Positions 17,547-26,982 are shown, counted from the stretch's first letter. The stretch is DNA of 64,000 bases from Vibrio fluvialis (GCF_900460245.1 NZ_UHIP01000002.1:434001-498000), one strand, 5' to 3'. Program-made: numbers and translations. Notes: generated by a model not told the origin, from the sequence alone.

Positions 17547-19616
17547 ATGCGAGCCACAAAACCAATTTCCACTCTGTTGTCGATGCTGTTTCTGGCGCTG
17601 CTGACTCTGCTGTTCAGCACCACCAGTTTCGCCAGCGGACTACTCAAACCGATCAACAGTCAGGATCAGGATCTGAAAATCCTGACGCACCATGTCAACG
17701 TCGTGATTGAAGACAGTTACGCCACCACTCAAATCGAACAGGAGTTTTTTAACCCCAACGATCATCAGCTTGAAGCGCTGTATACTTTTCCGGTGCCGCG
17801 TCACGCCGTGGTCGGTGAATTTATCTACTGGATTGATGGCAAACCGGTCATTGCCGAATCGGTGGCCAAAGAAAAAGCGCGCGCCATTTACGAGGATCAA
17901 AAATCTCAAGGGCGCAGCACCGCGCTGACGGAAAAAGACGAGTATCGTCATTTCGAAATGCGCGTGTTTCCTGTCCTGCCGCAACAAAGTGTGAAAATTC
18001 GACTGGTTTACTTACAGGATGCTCTGCTTGACCACGGCGTCGGTCGCTACGTCTATCCGATGGAAGAGGGTGGCGTCGATGAGCAAGCGCAGTCTTTCTG
18101 GCAGCGCAACGATGTGGTTGAGCAGGCTTTCTCTTTCAATCTGGATCTCAAATCGTCCTATCCGGTTGACCGCGTTCGCCTGCCCGCGCATCCACAAGCC
18201 ACGCTGACTCAGCGGGATACATCGCAATGGCAGGCATCACTGACATCGCAGACAACACAACTGGTCTCTGGCGACGAATCCAATGGCAGTACGACCGCTG
18301 TTACCACTGGCTTTAAACTCAATCAGGACGTAGTGTTCTGCTGGCGTCTTCAGGATGGTTTACCCGGCCGAGTCGACATGGTGAGCTATCGCGATCCGAC
18401 TCGCAGTGAGCGTGGGACCTTTAAACTAACGTTTACCCCCGGCGATGATTTGGCGGCCGTCACACAGGGACGCGATTGGGTCTTCGTGCTGGACAAATCA
18501 GGATCGATGCGCGGCAAGTTCGCCACGCTGGTTGAAGGAGTGCGCATGGGGCTGAACAAACTGCCCGCCAGTGACCGCTTTCGTATTGTGCTGTTTAACA
18601 GCAATGCGTATGAGCTGACCAACGGCTATCTCAGTGCCTCACCAGACAATATTCAACGTGTGATGGATCAACTGGCCAACATTCAACCCGATCAAGGTAC
18701 CAATCTCTATGAGGGTCTGGACACTGGCCTGCGCCAGCTCGATAGAGACCGCGCCACCGGGTTGGTGCTGGTCACCGACGGCGTGGCAAACGTAGGGTTG
18801 ACGGCGAAAAAAGAGTTTCTTGATCTGATTCGCCGCTTCGATGTGCGTCTCTACACCTTTATTCTCGGCAACAGCGCCAACCTGCCGCTGCTTGAACCGA
18901 TGACTCAGGTCTCAGGCGGATTTTCTGCAGCAGTTTCCAACGCAGACGATCTGATGGGACACCTGATGAACATCGGCAGCAAACTTACCCACCAGGCGTA
19001 TCGTGACATTGAACTCGATATCGATGGCGTCAAGGTGGCCGACCTGACGCCGCAACAGTTCATCAGCCTGTATCGCGGCGAACAATTGGCGGTGTTTGGC
19101 CACTATTTCCAACCCGGTGAAGCCAAAGTTACGCTGAAGATAAAAGTTGACGGTGAAACGCGCCGCTATCACACCACCGTTACGCTGCCAGCGCAGGCTG
19201 ATAGGAATCCGGAACTGGAACGTCTGTGGGCCTTTTCCGCCATTCGTGATCTTGAAAACCAGATGGATTATCTGGAAAGCAAAGATGCCGACAGCGAACA
19301 GGCGATTGAGTCACTGGCGTTGGAATACGGCTTGCTGACCGATTACACCTCGCTGATTGTGACCGAAGAGGGTGTGCTGGAAGGCATGGGGTTCAGCCGC
19401 AACAATCAGCAACGGGTCGAACGCGAACAACAAGCGCGTGAACAGCGCCAGCAGCAAATCGCGCTGCGCCCAACCCGCGTCGACAACAGCCAGCCGATGT
19501 TCAATAGTCCATCACCAAGTCACAGTCGCGGCAGTGGTGGCGGTAGCCTCAACTTGTGGCTGGTTAGCCTGCTGCTCGGTTGCGCGGTTTGGCGACACCG
19601 TTCACGCCGTTCCTAA
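17547..19616 (+). CDS. VIT and vWA domain protein with GlyGly-CTERM tail
   Basis: The 689-residue protein has a signal peptide (to about residue 30, TSFASG). A VIT domain follows (DLKILTHHVNVVIEDSYATTQIEQEFFNPNDHQLEALYTFPVP), then a von Willebrand A domain with the MIDAS DKSGS near residue 315, the Thr in DQGTNLYEG and the Asp in LVTDGVAN. The C-terminus is SRGSGGGSLNLWLV, a hydrophobic helix and WRHRSRRS, the tripartite GlyGly-CTERM signal read by rhombosortase. The protein is therefore probably processed at the membrane and passed to the type II secretion system or cell surface. ATG 17547 has AAAGGAGG five bases upstream. The related 'marine sortase target' group ends in LPXTG; this one does not, and no sortase gene is adjacent. 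Confidence 0.85.
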   Translation: MRATKPISTLLSMLFLALLTLLFSTTSFASGLLKPINSQDQDLKILTHHVNVVIEDSYATTQIEQEFFNPNDHQLEALYTFPVPRHAVVGEFIYWIDGKPVIAESVAKEKARAIYEDQKSQGRSTALTEKDEYRHFEMRVFPVLPQQSVKIRLVYLQDALLDHGVGRYVYPMEEGGVDEQAQSFWQRNDVVEQAFSFNLDLKSSYPVDRVRLPAHPQATLTQRDTSQWQASLTSQTTQLVSGDESNGSTTAVTTGFKLNQDVVFCWRLQDGLPGRVDMVSYRDPTRSERGTFKLTFTPGDDLAAVTQGRDWVFVLDKSGSMRGKFATLVEGVRMGLNKLPASDRFRIVLFNSNAYELTNGYLSASPDNIQRVMDQLANIQPDQGTNLYEGLDTGLRQLDRDRATGLVLVTDGVANVGLTAKKEFLDLIRRFDVRLYTFILGNSANLPLLEPMTQVSGGFSAAVSNADDLMGHLMNIGSKLTHQAYRDIELDIDGVKVADLTPQQFISLYRGEQLAVFGHYFQPGEAKVTLKIKVDGETRRYHTTVTLPAQADRNPELERLWAFSAIRDLENQMDYLESKDADSEQAIESLALEYGLLTDYTSLIVTEEGVLEGMGFSRNNQQRVEREQQAREQRQQQIALRPTRVDNSQPMFNSPSPSHSRGSGGGSLNLWLVSLLLGCAVWRHRSRRS

Positions 19617-19625
19617 ATAGAAACC

Positions 19626-19650
19626 AGATGGCTCGCAATGAGCCATCTTT
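19626..19650 (+). terminator. Terminator after the VIT/vWA gene
   Basis: A 9-bp perfect stem, AGATGGCTC with GAGCCATCT, and a 5-base loop, but only a short T run. Confidence 0.55.
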
Positions 19651-19714
19651 GCAATTTGGCCACAGATGAGTAGATTAGCAGTTAGAGCACTCACTCCAAT
19701 CGTTCAGGAGTTCC

Positions 19715-20338
19715 ATGAAAATTATCATCCTCCACGGTCTGTATATGCACGGTTTTGTAATGCAGCCACTGGGGCAACGTTTGAGCAAACTGGGCTACGA
19801 TACCGAAGTACTGAGCTACAACACCGTGGCGATCAAAGACGAAAAGGTGTTTCGTACCATTGACGAAGCGTTGGCTGCAGACCAGCCGAATGTGTTGGTC
19901 GGCCACAGCCTCGGCGGTTTAATGATCAAACACTATCTGGCATCACGCCACCCGAGTGCAGCGCAAATCTCCCATGTTGTGACCATCGGCTCACCGCTCA
20001 AAGGCGCGTCGATCGTGGGAAAAATTCAGCAAATGGGTTTCGGCGCACTACTGGGGAATTCCACCCAATTCGGTCTGGAAACTCATGAGGACGAATGGCA
20101 GTTTGACCAGAAACTGGGCAGCATTGCCGGCACCGTTGCCTTTGGCATGCGCCGGGTATTAATGGGCAACCAGCTGATGTCGGATGGCACAGTGACGGTC
20201 GATGAAACCAAAATCGCCGGCATGACGGATCATCTGGAAACGCGCACCACGCACACCAGCATGATTTATAGCACTTATGTTGCCCGCCAAATTGACCATT
20301 TCATTCGCCATGATCAGTTCGAACATCAGGCCACCTGA
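19715..20338 (+). CDS. Alpha/beta hydrolase (small esterase/lipase-like)
   Basis: The 207-residue protein begins MKIIILHGLYMHG, an oxyanion-hole HG motif at the N-terminus, and has the nucleophile elbow GHSLGG near residue 70. ThrIleGlySerProLeuKG (TIGSPLKG) follows, and a C-terminal catalytic His is probably in RTTHTSMIYS. It matches the PGAP1/lipase-like hydrolases of about 200 residues found in gammaproteobacteria. It has no signal peptide, so it acts in the cytoplasm or on the inner face. CAGGAG precedes ATG 19715. The substrate is unknown. Confidence 0.85.
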   Translation: MKIIILHGLYMHGFVMQPLGQRLSKLGYDTEVLSYNTVAIKDEKVFRTIDEALAADQPNVLVGHSLGGLMIKHYLASRHPSAAQISHVVTIGSPLKGASIVGKIQQMGFGALLGNSTQFGLETHEDEWQFDQKLGSIAGTVAFGMRRVLMGNQLMSDGTVTVDETKIAGMTDHLETRTTHTSMIYSTYVARQIDHFIRHDQFEHQAT

Positions 20339-20342
20339 GCCC

Positions 20343-20395
20343 AAAACGAAAAAGCCCGAGTAAGCGCGCATGGAAACAGGGAACGCTTACTCGGG
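20343..20395 (-). terminator. Terminator of the chemoreceptor gene (minus strand)
   Basis: A 12-bp stem, CCCGAGTAAGCG (20355-20366) with CGCTTACTCGGG (20384-20395). On the minus strand it is followed by CTTTTTCGTTTT, so it ends the chemoreceptor transcript and also separates it from the convergent hydrolase. Confidence 0.85.
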
Positions 20396-20427
20396 AACCA
20401 GGTGAATAAGTGGATAAAAGTCGGGAA

Positions 20428-22053
20428 TTAGACGCTAAAAGCACCGATATACTGTTTTAAATGTTCAGTTTGTGTTTGTAGCGCATGATAAGTCTGCGTG
20501 GTGTCGCTCGCTGTGGATTCAATCTCCTGCGACGAATCGGCAATGGCATCAATGCTGTCGCGAACATGGCTCGACAACTCTTGCTGAGACTGTGCTAATG
20601 CGGCAATCCGGCTGTCCATTTCTGCAATGGCTTCTGACGCATGCACAATGTGGTGATACGCCTCGCCCGCCTCTTCGACCTGCTGCAGATTCTCGCCAAT
20701 TTGAGACTGGCATTGCGCCATCATCCCTTGGGCACTGGACGCCTGTGTTTGCAGGTTGTTGATGATGCCACCAATTTCATCAATGCTGCTTTGGGTTTGC
20801 TGCGCCAACTCTCGGACCTGATCCGCCACCACCGCAAAACCGCGCCCTGCCTCTCCAGCGCGTGCTGCCTCAATCGCGGCATTGAGCGCCAGCAGGTTGG
20901 TCTGTTTGGTGATGTTGCTGATGACATCCGAAATCAAGCCGATGTCGGCGCTGCGCTGATACAGCGCATCGATGACCTGCCCGGTATCGCCAATCAGTTG
21001 CGACATAGTCTGAGTGCGCGCAATCGAACTGACGATGCTCTGCTCGCCAATTTGCGCTTGTTGTTTGGCCTGTGCGCTTTTCTGCGACGCTTGTTCGGTC
21101 ACCGCATCGATGTGCTGGGTGTTATCCACCAGCTCACGGGAGGCCCTCACAATCTGACCGATTTCCAGCTTCTGCGCGTCGACACTTTGCTGTGTGTGCG
21201 CCACTTTGGCGGCCAGTTCTTCAGAGGCAAGATCCAAGGAGTGCACACTCTCTTTCACCGTCAGGATCAACTGGGTCAGATTGTTCTGCATCTGCATAAA
21301 GGCTTGTGCCGCCTGACCAAACTCATCTTGCTTAAACTCTTTGACGGCCAGTGGCGTCTGCAGATTCCCCTGCCCCACAACCGACATATGTGCTTTGAGA
21401 CGATTGAGTGGCAGCAGTACACGGCGAGCCGTAAGATAACCACTCGCGAGCAGCAGCAATACCACCACCACGGCGGATGCGACCGTCCACTGAATGGCAC
21501 GTTCGATCTCCGCCTGCTTGTCATCTTTCAGACGAATCGCTTCCTGCTGTAAGTTATGCTGAAACTCGGTCAGACGCTCAACAATGGTGTTGAACGGCGC
21601 GAGCATCGGTCCGAGCATCTCGCGACGCGCCGCATCAATCTGCCCGGCATCAATCAGGGTCAGATAATGGCGCTGCATCGCGCGATATTCTTCAATGCGG
21701 TGCTCAAAATCAAATACCGCAGACTGAATCTCAGCGCTATCTGCCAGCGATTTCATGCGCTGCAACGTGTTGGCAACCGCCTCATCGTTGAATTCGATTG
21801 TACGTTGAATCGCCTGATGCTCCTGACTGTCGGTGGTGAGGCCGTAATCCAAGGCAAAACGTCGGTAAGTCACCGTGTAATAACGCATATCGGAAATGGT
21901 GGTCAGCAGTTGAACATTACGATCGACCACCATCCCGAATTGCTGTTGCACACGGGTTAAGGTAACAATCAGATAAAAGCTCAGTGCAATAATCGCGGCC
22001 ACAGCCAGTATGGCATTGGCGCGCACGAGGCGAGTGATAGAAAGTGAACGCAT
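20428..22053 (-). CDS. Methyl-accepting chemotaxis protein
   Basis: The 541-residue protein has a first membrane span at about residues 12-32, a periplasmic four-helix-bundle-type sensor ([33 protein letters not shown]), a second span near residues 185-205 and a HAMP segment. The cytoplasmic hairpin carries the signature [26 protein letters not shown]. No CheR/CheB-binding pentapeptide is present at the C-terminus. It senses an unknown ligand and signals to CheA/CheW. The start is ATG 22053; upstream codons run into the terminator of the previous gene. No Shine-Dalgarno is visible before this ATG, which sits at the base of a predicted leader hairpin. Confidence 0.9.
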   Translation of the reverse strand: MRSLSITRLVRANAILAVAAIIALSFYLIVTLTRVQQQFGMVVDRNVQLLTTISDMRYYTVTYRRFALDYGLTTDSQEHQAIQRTIEFNDEAVANTLQRMKSLADSAEIQSAVFDFEHRIEEYRAMQRHYLTLIDAGQIDAARREMLGPMLAPFNTIVERLTEFQHNLQQEAIRLKDDKQAEIERAIQWTVASAVVVVLLLLASGYLTARRVLLPLNRLKAHMSVVGQGNLQTPLAVKEFKQDEFGQAAQAFMQMQNNLTQLILTVKESVHSLDLASEELAAKVAHTQQSVDAQKLEIGQIVRASRELVDNTQHIDAVTEQASQKSAQAKQQAQIGEQSIVSSIARTQTMSQLIGDTGQVIDALYQRSADIGLISDVISNITKQTNLLALNAAIEAARAGEAGRGFAVVADQVRELAQQTQSSIDEIGGIINNLQTQASSAQGMMAQCQSQIGENLQQVEEAGEAYHHIVHASEAIAEMDSRIAALAQSQQELSSHVRDSIDAIADSSQEIESTASDTTQTYHALQTQTEHLKQYIGAFSV

Positions 22054-22130
22054 GAAAAGATAGCCCGTCCGGTTGGTGAGTCCATGCGCCACTTTACCCA
22101 ACGCAAGGTAGCAAGGCAGGCTGCTTTTCC
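22054..22130 (-). other. Structured, SD-less 5' leader of the chemoreceptor gene
   Basis: On the minus strand GAAAAG-C-AGCC near the leader start can pair with GGGCT-AT-CTTTTC directly before the ATG. Inside, GTTGG pairs with CCAAC around an AGT/ACT stem. The pre-start region would thus be sequestered. The sequence does not match the c-di-GMP-I (GEMM) core I know, so no riboswitch class is claimed. Confidence 0.35.
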
Positions 22131-22142
22131 CTATTTGATTAA

Positions 22143-22187
22143 TAGATAAAAACAATAACGCCCGCGATTTTAAGTCGCGGGCGTTAT
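22143..22187 (-). terminator. Terminator of the dioxygenase gene
   Basis: A 13-bp perfect stem, ATAACGCCCGCGA with TCGCGGGCGTTAT, with a 7-base loop. On the minus strand it is followed by TGTTTTTATC. Confidence 0.9.
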
Positions 22188-22201
22188 AAACAATGGCCTA
22201 A

Positions 22202-23011
22202 TTACGCAGCGGCCATACCAAAACCGTAGGCATCCAAGGCGAGGATTTCCAGGTCGATGGCCCGGTGCAGCACTTGCCCAATTTCGTCCTCATAGCTGGT
22301 ACCCAGCACACTTGGCAGTGGCAGATAATGATCCGGCGTCGGGTGATTGAAACGAGCGTACGGCCCTTGATCGAGATAATCCAGCAAAGCATCGACATTA
22401 CCCCGCGCCAGTTGCTCGCTGACCCAGTTGGTGAACTGGTTCACCTTGCTGACGCGATTGGGATCCGGCATCGGCGAGAAGATCTCCCGCAGGTTATGGC
22501 TGATGCCACCCGAACCGACAAACAACACGCCTTCTTCACGCAAAGGACGTAACCAGCGGCCAATTTCAAAGTGCGCTACCGCGTCCATCGCGCTGTTGAT
22601 CGACACCTGAATGATCGGCACATCAATATTCGGATACAGATACAGCATCGGGATCCAAGCGCCGTGATCCAGTCCTTGATCTTTATCTAACTTAACCGGA
22701 ATACCCGCATCTTTGAGCATTTTTTCCGCTTTTAACGCCAATTCTGGAGCACCTTGGGCCGGGTATTCGATGTCGTATAACGGTTGCGGAAAGCCGTAAA
22801 AGTCGTGAATCGTGCCCAACGTATGCCCACTGGTGATCACCACCGGACCGCGGCGGTCAAAGTGCGCGGAAAAGATCACGATCGCTTTCGGTTTCGGCAA
22901 TTTCGCCCCCAGTTGTTGAAAGAACTCGGTCGTTTCTGAATGTTCTATCGCCATCATCGGCGAACCGTGGGATAAGAACAGGGCAGGCATGCGTTGTGTT
23001 TGGTTCATCAT
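22202..23011 (-). CDS. Class III extradiol ring-cleavage dioxygenase, DODA/YgiD type
   Basis: The 269-residue protein carries the metal-binding histidines in the order expected of 4,5-DOPA-extradiol-dioxygenase-like proteins: LSHGSPMMA near residue 15, FSAHFDRRGP, and GLDHGAWIPM. It ends with the conserved SGGISHNLREI. Members oxidatively open catechols using a divalent metal. ATG 23011 is chosen because TGGAG lies seven bases upstream. It is divergent from a LysR regulator whose promoter contains a 7-bp-arm palindrome, so induction by an aromatic compound is likely. The natural substrate is unknown. Confidence 0.88.
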   Translation of the reverse strand: MMNQTQRMPALFLSHGSPMMAIEHSETTEFFQQLGAKLPKPKAIVIFSAHFDRRGPVVITSGHTLGTIHDFYGFPQPLYDIEYPAQGAPELALKAEKMLKDAGIPVKLDKDQGLDHGAWIPMLYLYPNIDVPIIQVSINSAMDAVAHFEIGRWLRPLREEGVLFVGSGGISHNLREIFSPMPDPNRVSKVNQFTNWVSEQLARGNVDALLDYLDQGPYARFNHPTPDHYLPLPSVLGTSYEDEIGQVLHRAIDLEILALDAYGFGMAAA

Positions 23012-23095
23012 GGCAATATCTCCAGAAAGCTGTTTCAATCGCCAGTGTCGTCACTGGCTTATCGCTATGTAGACAATATACCTATCCACTAAACT

Positions 23096-23115
23096 ATGAT
23101 AAAACCCGTTATCAT
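23096..23115. promoter_or_regulatory. Candidate LysR operator
   Basis: Perfect 7-bp inverted repeat, ATGATAA and TTATCAT, with a 6-bp spacer, between the divergent dioxygenase and LysR genes. Confidence 0.5.
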
Positions 23116-23144
23116 TGCGTCATTATCAACGGAGCGTTGCTAAT

Positions 23145-24041
23145 ATGGATAAGATCAGCGCCATGCGTGCCTTTACGACAGTGGTGAGCGAAGGCAACTT
23201 TGTCAAAGCCGCCGAACGGCTGGATTTGTCGCCGCAACTGGTGAGCAAATACGTCGCGCAGCTTGAAGAAACACTGAAAGTACGGTTGCTCAATCGTACC
23301 ACGCGTCGGGTCAACCTCACCGAGGCGGGTCAGGCCTATTTCGAGCGCTGCCAGCAGGTGTTGCAAGATATCGACGACATGGAAAATGCGCTGTCGAACT
23401 TGCAGAGTCAGGTGTCGGGTACGCTGCGCGTCAGCGCACCGATGTCGTTTGGTGTGCACCATTTATCCAAACCTGTTGCCCTGTTTCAGGACCGCTATCC
23501 CGACGTAAAGGTTGAATTGCTGCTCACGGACCGGAAAGTGGATTTGCTCGATGAAGGGGTCGACATTGCGCTGCGCATCGGTCACCTGAAAGATTCGGCA
23601 CTGGTCGCCAAAAAAATTACCCCGATTCATTTGTCGATCTGCGCCGCACCACACTACTGGCAGCGGCATGGCAAACCAACCCAGTTTGAAGCGCTGAGCA
23701 AACTCAACTATTTGCGTTTTACCTATTCCGATCCGCGCGCTTGGTTTCGCGACTGGCCCAAACACGTCTCCATTCATGACTTTGCCAGTGATTTTTCCAG
23801 CAACAACGGCGATGTGATCGTCAATGCTGCCATTCTGGGTCGCGGCTACGCCATTCAGCCCACGTTCCTTACTGGCGCAGCTATCAAACGCGGGGAGCTA
23901 GAGGTGTTGTCATCATTTTCATTGGAGCCGCTGGGACTGTATGCGCTGTACAGCCATCGTGAATTTCTCGCCTCTAAAGTGCGCCACTTTATCGATTTTC
24001 TCTCCAGCTACTTTGGTGATGTCCCTTACTGGGACCGCTAG
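23145..24041 (+). CDS. LysR-family transcriptional regulator
   Basis: The 298-residue protein has an N-terminal winged helix (MDKISAMRAFTTVVSEGNFVKAAERL, recognition region SPQLVSKYVAQLE) and an effector domain with GTLRVSAPMSFG and VDIALRIGHLKDSALVAKK, the CrgA-type subgroup. ATG 23145 is used; GGAG lies about ten bases upstream. The divergent dioxygenase gene and the palindrome between them are the likely target and site. Confidence 0.9.
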   Translation: MDKISAMRAFTTVVSEGNFVKAAERLDLSPQLVSKYVAQLEETLKVRLLNRTTRRVNLTEAGQAYFERCQQVLQDIDDMENALSNLQSQVSGTLRVSAPMSFGVHHLSKPVALFQDRYPDVKVELLLTDRKVDLLDEGVDIALRIGHLKDSALVAKKITPIHLSICAAPHYWQRHGKPTQFEALSKLNYLRFTYSDPRAWFRDWPKHVSIHDFASDFSSNNGDVIVNAAILGRGYAIQPTFLTGAAIKRGELEVLSSFSLEPLGLYALYSHREFLASKVRHFIDFLSSYFGDVPYWDR

Positions 24042-24163
24042 TTGTGTCACGGACAGCAGAGTTACTTCGCTCCAACCGTTGCAGTGCAATTGATTGGAAT
24101 TATTTGAAATCAGCGAGTTCAGGGATTATAACTGGACAACACTTCTAGCAATGAACGCCTCTT

Positions 24164-24763
24164 ATGAGAAAGTCTGACATCGTAAAATTCGCCGCTGGCA
24201 CCGCTCTGATCCTGCCCAATATCGCCCTGGCTTACGGTATGGCGCCAATGGGTTCGCCGAATATGATGTATGGGCATCCCTATGTCGGCATGAGCTTTAA
24301 CTTCGCCAATATCGATGCCACGGTTGAAAACAGTAGCGGCAGCCGCCTTTCCTTTAATGTCGATAACAACAGTCTGGCGGGCGTAATGTTAGGTCTGCGT
24401 GTCACGCCCAACGTGGCTTTTGAGCTGCGTGGTTATGGCAATGCGTCTGAAGGCGATTATCAGGGGCAACGTGTATCGGTTGATTATTACTACGGCGCAT
24501 TTACCAAGTTTATTCTGCCGCTGATGCCGTTCTTCGAAACATACGCTCTGATGGGGTTTGGCAACCAAAAGGTAACGGTGCTGGATTACAGTGCGAGCAG
24601 CACTGATATGGCGTATGGTTTGGGCGCGTCGTTTATGTTGGTTCCGCAGGCAGAAATTCAGCTGGAATGGCTGAAGACCTATAACGACAAGTTTGAGGAT
24701 AGTGGCTACAAGGTGGATGTGGATGAGTCCAACATCAACCTCAATATGGTGTTCAACTTTTAG
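24164..24763 (+). CDS. Outer-membrane beta-barrel protein
   Basis: The 199-residue protein has a signal peptide ending near ALA-YG (residue 23). About eight amphipathic beta strands follow, including GHPYVGMSFNFANIDATVEN, LAGVMLGLRVTPNVAFELRGYG and YALMGFGNQKVTVLDY. The terminal Phe in NLNMVFNF is the barrel-assembly signal. It belongs to the OmpA-like/porin-family 8-strand barrels; the ligand is unknown. It stands alone between the LysR gene and a hairpin. Confidence 0.8.
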   Translation: MRKSDIVKFAAGTALILPNIALAYGMAPMGSPNMMYGHPYVGMSFNFANIDATVENSSGSRLSFNVDNNSLAGVMLGLRVTPNVAFELRGYGNASEGDYQGQRVSVDYYYGAFTKFILPLMPFFETYALMGFGNQKVTVLDYSASSTDMAYGLGASFMLVPQAEIQLEWLKTYNDKFEDSGYKVDVDESNINLNMVFNF

Positions 24764-24786
24764 CGCCGACAAACAACCTCTTCTCA

Positions 24787-24817
24787 GTCATGCCGAGCAT
24801 TGCAAACTCGGCATGAC
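24787..24817. terminator. Hairpin between convergent OMP and UPF0251 genes
   Basis: An 11-bp perfect stem, GTCATGCCGAG with CTCGGCATGAC, and a 9-base loop; no T run on either strand. It probably acts as a weak bidirectional terminator or RNA 3' end. Confidence 0.45.
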
Positions 24818-25116
24818 TATTCAGCGTCACTCTCCGCACGACTGTCCGCCATCACCAACGCTTTACCGTGCAACAAACAATCGGACACTTTGCGCCGCGC
24901 GGCCTTGACTAAATTCGCCAGCGTCTGACGGGACACGCCCATTTCCACCGCGGCAACCTGCTGCTGCATGCCTTGATAGTCCACCAGACGCAACGCCTCA
25001 AATTCATCAGCCTGCAACGTGATTTTGTCCAGTTGCGACATCGGAATACCATTGGGTTTAAAGCAGCTTTGCGCCGGTGTACCGCAAATTTGTCGAGGGA
25101 TTTTAGGCCGGGCCAT
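24817..25116 (-). CDS. UPF0251/DUF134 family protein with sigma-like HTH
   Basis: The 99-residue protein begins MARPKIPRQICGTP, and its C-terminal half carries a sigma-70-region-4-type helix-turn-helix (ALRLVDYQGMQQQVAAVEMGVSRQTLANLVKAARRKV). This is the DUF134 (UPF0251) layout, in which conserved cysteines are often present (CGTPAQSCF here). The function is unknown; DNA binding is inferred. ATG 25116 has AAGGAA upstream. It follows the nitroreductase on the same strand with a gap of 95 bp. Confidence 0.8.
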   Translation of the reverse strand: MARPKIPRQICGTPAQSCFKPNGIPMSQLDKITLQADEFEALRLVDYQGMQQQVAAVEMGVSRQTLANLVKAARRKVSDCLLHGKALVMADSRAESDAE

Positions 25117-25211
25117 GAAGGTTCCTTGCATGCCGTTGAGGTAAAGTTGCCTTATTGTGGCGAAATCTGCCGGAAACGCAACGGCGGCGCAGGTGTACGC
25201 CGCCGCTGGCA

Positions 25212-25991
25212 CTATTCGTGATTCATAAAACCCTGTTGATGCAGATAGTTCAGTACGGTTTGCGAAAACTCTAAATGGGACTCACGGGTGTATTTCAGTT
25301 GAGTGTAAATCTGGGCCAGATTGTTCACATCCGACTGCTCAATCATGGCGCGCAGTTCAGGATAGGACATATAGCGCGCCCACCCGGCCTGCTCGCGTTC
25401 GCGGTAGATGGCTTCAATCTCTTCGTCACTGTGATCGTGATACACCTCATGATGCACCAAACCACTGAGCGGCAAGCGATCACGCACGTCCGGTTGCTCT
25501 GCCGGATAACCCAGTGAGTAACCGACCACAGGTACCACACCTTGCGGCAATTTGAGAATTTCGCCAATTTTATCGCAATTGGCCAGCGTCGAACCCATAT
25601 AACATAGCCCCAACCCTTTCGCTTCTGCGGCCAGTGCGACGTTTTGCGACACCAGCGTCGCATCAATCGCTCCAATAATAAAACTCATGAAGTTGTCGAA
25701 ATTCAGCGGCGCATCACTCAGTTCGAGCCATTTGCGCATGCGGCGAAAGTCCGCGCAGAAGGTCAGCAATACTGGCGCGTCCACCACCATGTTCTGTTCC
25801 ATGTGCGGAATATACAAGGCGTCGCGCAGCGCTTTATCCTGAGTGACGATGATGGAATAAGACTGCATGTTGCCAGAAGAAGACGCGCGAATACCGGCTT
25901 GAAGAATCTCCTCCAGCAGCTCTGGAGCGATGGCATCCGGGTGATAACGGCGAATAGAACGGTGGGCATGCAGAGCCTGTAAAACATCCAT
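25212..25991 (-). CDS. Nitroreductase-family oxidoreductase (NfsA-like)
   Basis: The 259-residue FMN-dependent protein starts MDVLQALHAHRSIRRYHPDAIAPELLEEILQAG, and ASSSGNMQSYS supplies the FMN phosphate contacts. A GLCYMGST segment follows, then VVPVVGYSLGYPAEQPDVRDRLPLSGLVHHEVY, as in NADPH-dependent NfsA/Frp types. It reduces nitro compounds or quinones in the cytoplasm. ATG 25991 is preceded by AAGGT. The long upstream frame is rejected because it lacks family sequence. Confidence 0.9.
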   Translation of the reverse strand: MDVLQALHAHRSIRRYHPDAIAPELLEEILQAGIRASSSGNMQSYSIIVTQDKALRDALYIPHMEQNMVVDAPVLLTFCADFRRMRKWLELSDAPLNFDNFMSFIIGAIDATLVSQNVALAAEAKGLGLCYMGSTLANCDKIGEILKLPQGVVPVVGYSLGYPAEQPDVRDRLPLSGLVHHEVYHDHSDEEIEAIYREREQAGWARYMSYPELRAMIEQSDVNNLAQIYTQLKYTRESHLEFSQTVLNYLHQQGFMNHE

Positions 25992-26079
25992 GTGTAGTAC
26001 CTTGATAATACAAACAATAAGCGGCCAGTATCCACCCCGGTTCGCACTGGCACAAGCTGCGTGCTCACAGTTCCATGAA

Positions 26080-26967
26080 TTACAGGTTGGTTTGCGCTTT
26101 ATAGCCGGAGACCAGCCAGTTCTGCAATCTGTCCAGCATCGGGTTATCGCTCTGTTTCGGGAACAGGAAATAGTAGCTGTGGCCGGAGAGCACCGTGTCG
26201 TCAAACGGCATCATCAGCCGCTTCATCGCCAAGTCCTGCTCCGCCAGTGTGACGTCGCCGACAGCAATGCCAAAACCTTGCTGCGCCGCATTCATCGCCT
26301 GATCCAGGGTAGAAAAATGCTGATTGAGTTTGCTGGCCAGCCCGCGTTCACCGTGATGGGTCAGCCACAGCTTCCAGTCACTCTGCTCGGTATTGGCATG
26401 CAGCCAGGTAAATTGAGTGAGCTGTTTCACCGAAAGTTCCCCGCCATAAGTCTGCAGCAGCTCAGGTCGGCAAATTGGCGTCAGGCGCTCTTCAAACAAC
26501 AGATGGCTCATCACCGATGGCAGCTTAGGCGTTTTGCCATAGCTGATCACCGCATCGAACAGGTCAAAGTTAGGGTCAGGATGGTGTTTGATGGTTGAGG
26601 TCAGTTCGACGTCGATATCTGGATGCGCATCCTGAAACGCCATCAGCCGCGGCAGCAACCAAGAGGTCACACAGCTCGGTGCGTTGAGTTTAATGGTCGA
26701 CGGCGTGCTGGAAACATCATCGATGGCCATGCGCAAACGGCGCAGCACATCTTCGGCATGCGGCACAAACTTCACCCCTTGTTGAGTCAGCGACAATCCG
26801 CGCGCATGACGGAAAAACAACTTAACACCCAACAGATCTTCTAACGCCAGAATCTGGCGGCTGATCGCCCCCTGCGTCAGGTTCAGCGCGTCAGCAGCGC
26901 GGGTAAAATTGAGATGTTCTGCGGTGGCAAGAAACGCCTGCAGTGTTTTGGTCGATGGAAGATGCAT
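26080..26967 (-). CDS. LysR-family regulator, GcvA/AmpR-like
   Basis: The 295-residue protein has the GcvA-type N-terminus MHLPSTKTLQAFLATAEHLNFTRAADALNLTQGAISRQI, followed by an effector domain with APSCVTSWLLPRL and FDAVISYGK. An alternative start lies 11 codons upstream (MIKNHSLWATM); neither has a strong ribosome site. It is divergent from the aminotransferase/binding-protein pair (27151-29021), which it probably controls through the palindrome at 26983-26997. Confidence 0.88.
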   Translation of the reverse strand: MHLPSTKTLQAFLATAEHLNFTRAADALNLTQGAISRQILALEDLLGVKLFFRHARGLSLTQQGVKFVPHAEDVLRRLRMAIDDVSSTPSTIKLNAPSCVTSWLLPRLMAFQDAHPDIDVELTSTIKHHPDPNFDLFDAVISYGKTPKLPSVMSHLLFEERLTPICRPELLQTYGGELSVKQLTQFTWLHANTEQSDWKLWLTHHGERGLASKLNQHFSTLDQAMNAAQQGFGIAVGDVTLAEQDLAMKRLMMPFDDTVLSGHSYYFLFPKQSDNPMLDRLQNWLVSGYKAQTNL

Positions 26968-26982
26968 AGTGGCCCACAAGCT

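Noticed and set aside
20641..21552. 303-codon plus-strand ORF
   Set aside because: Antisense to the chemoreceptor, whose domains are clear on the other strand.
22054..22130. c-di-GMP-I (GEMM) riboswitch
   Set aside because: The conserved core residues of that class could not be found on either strand.
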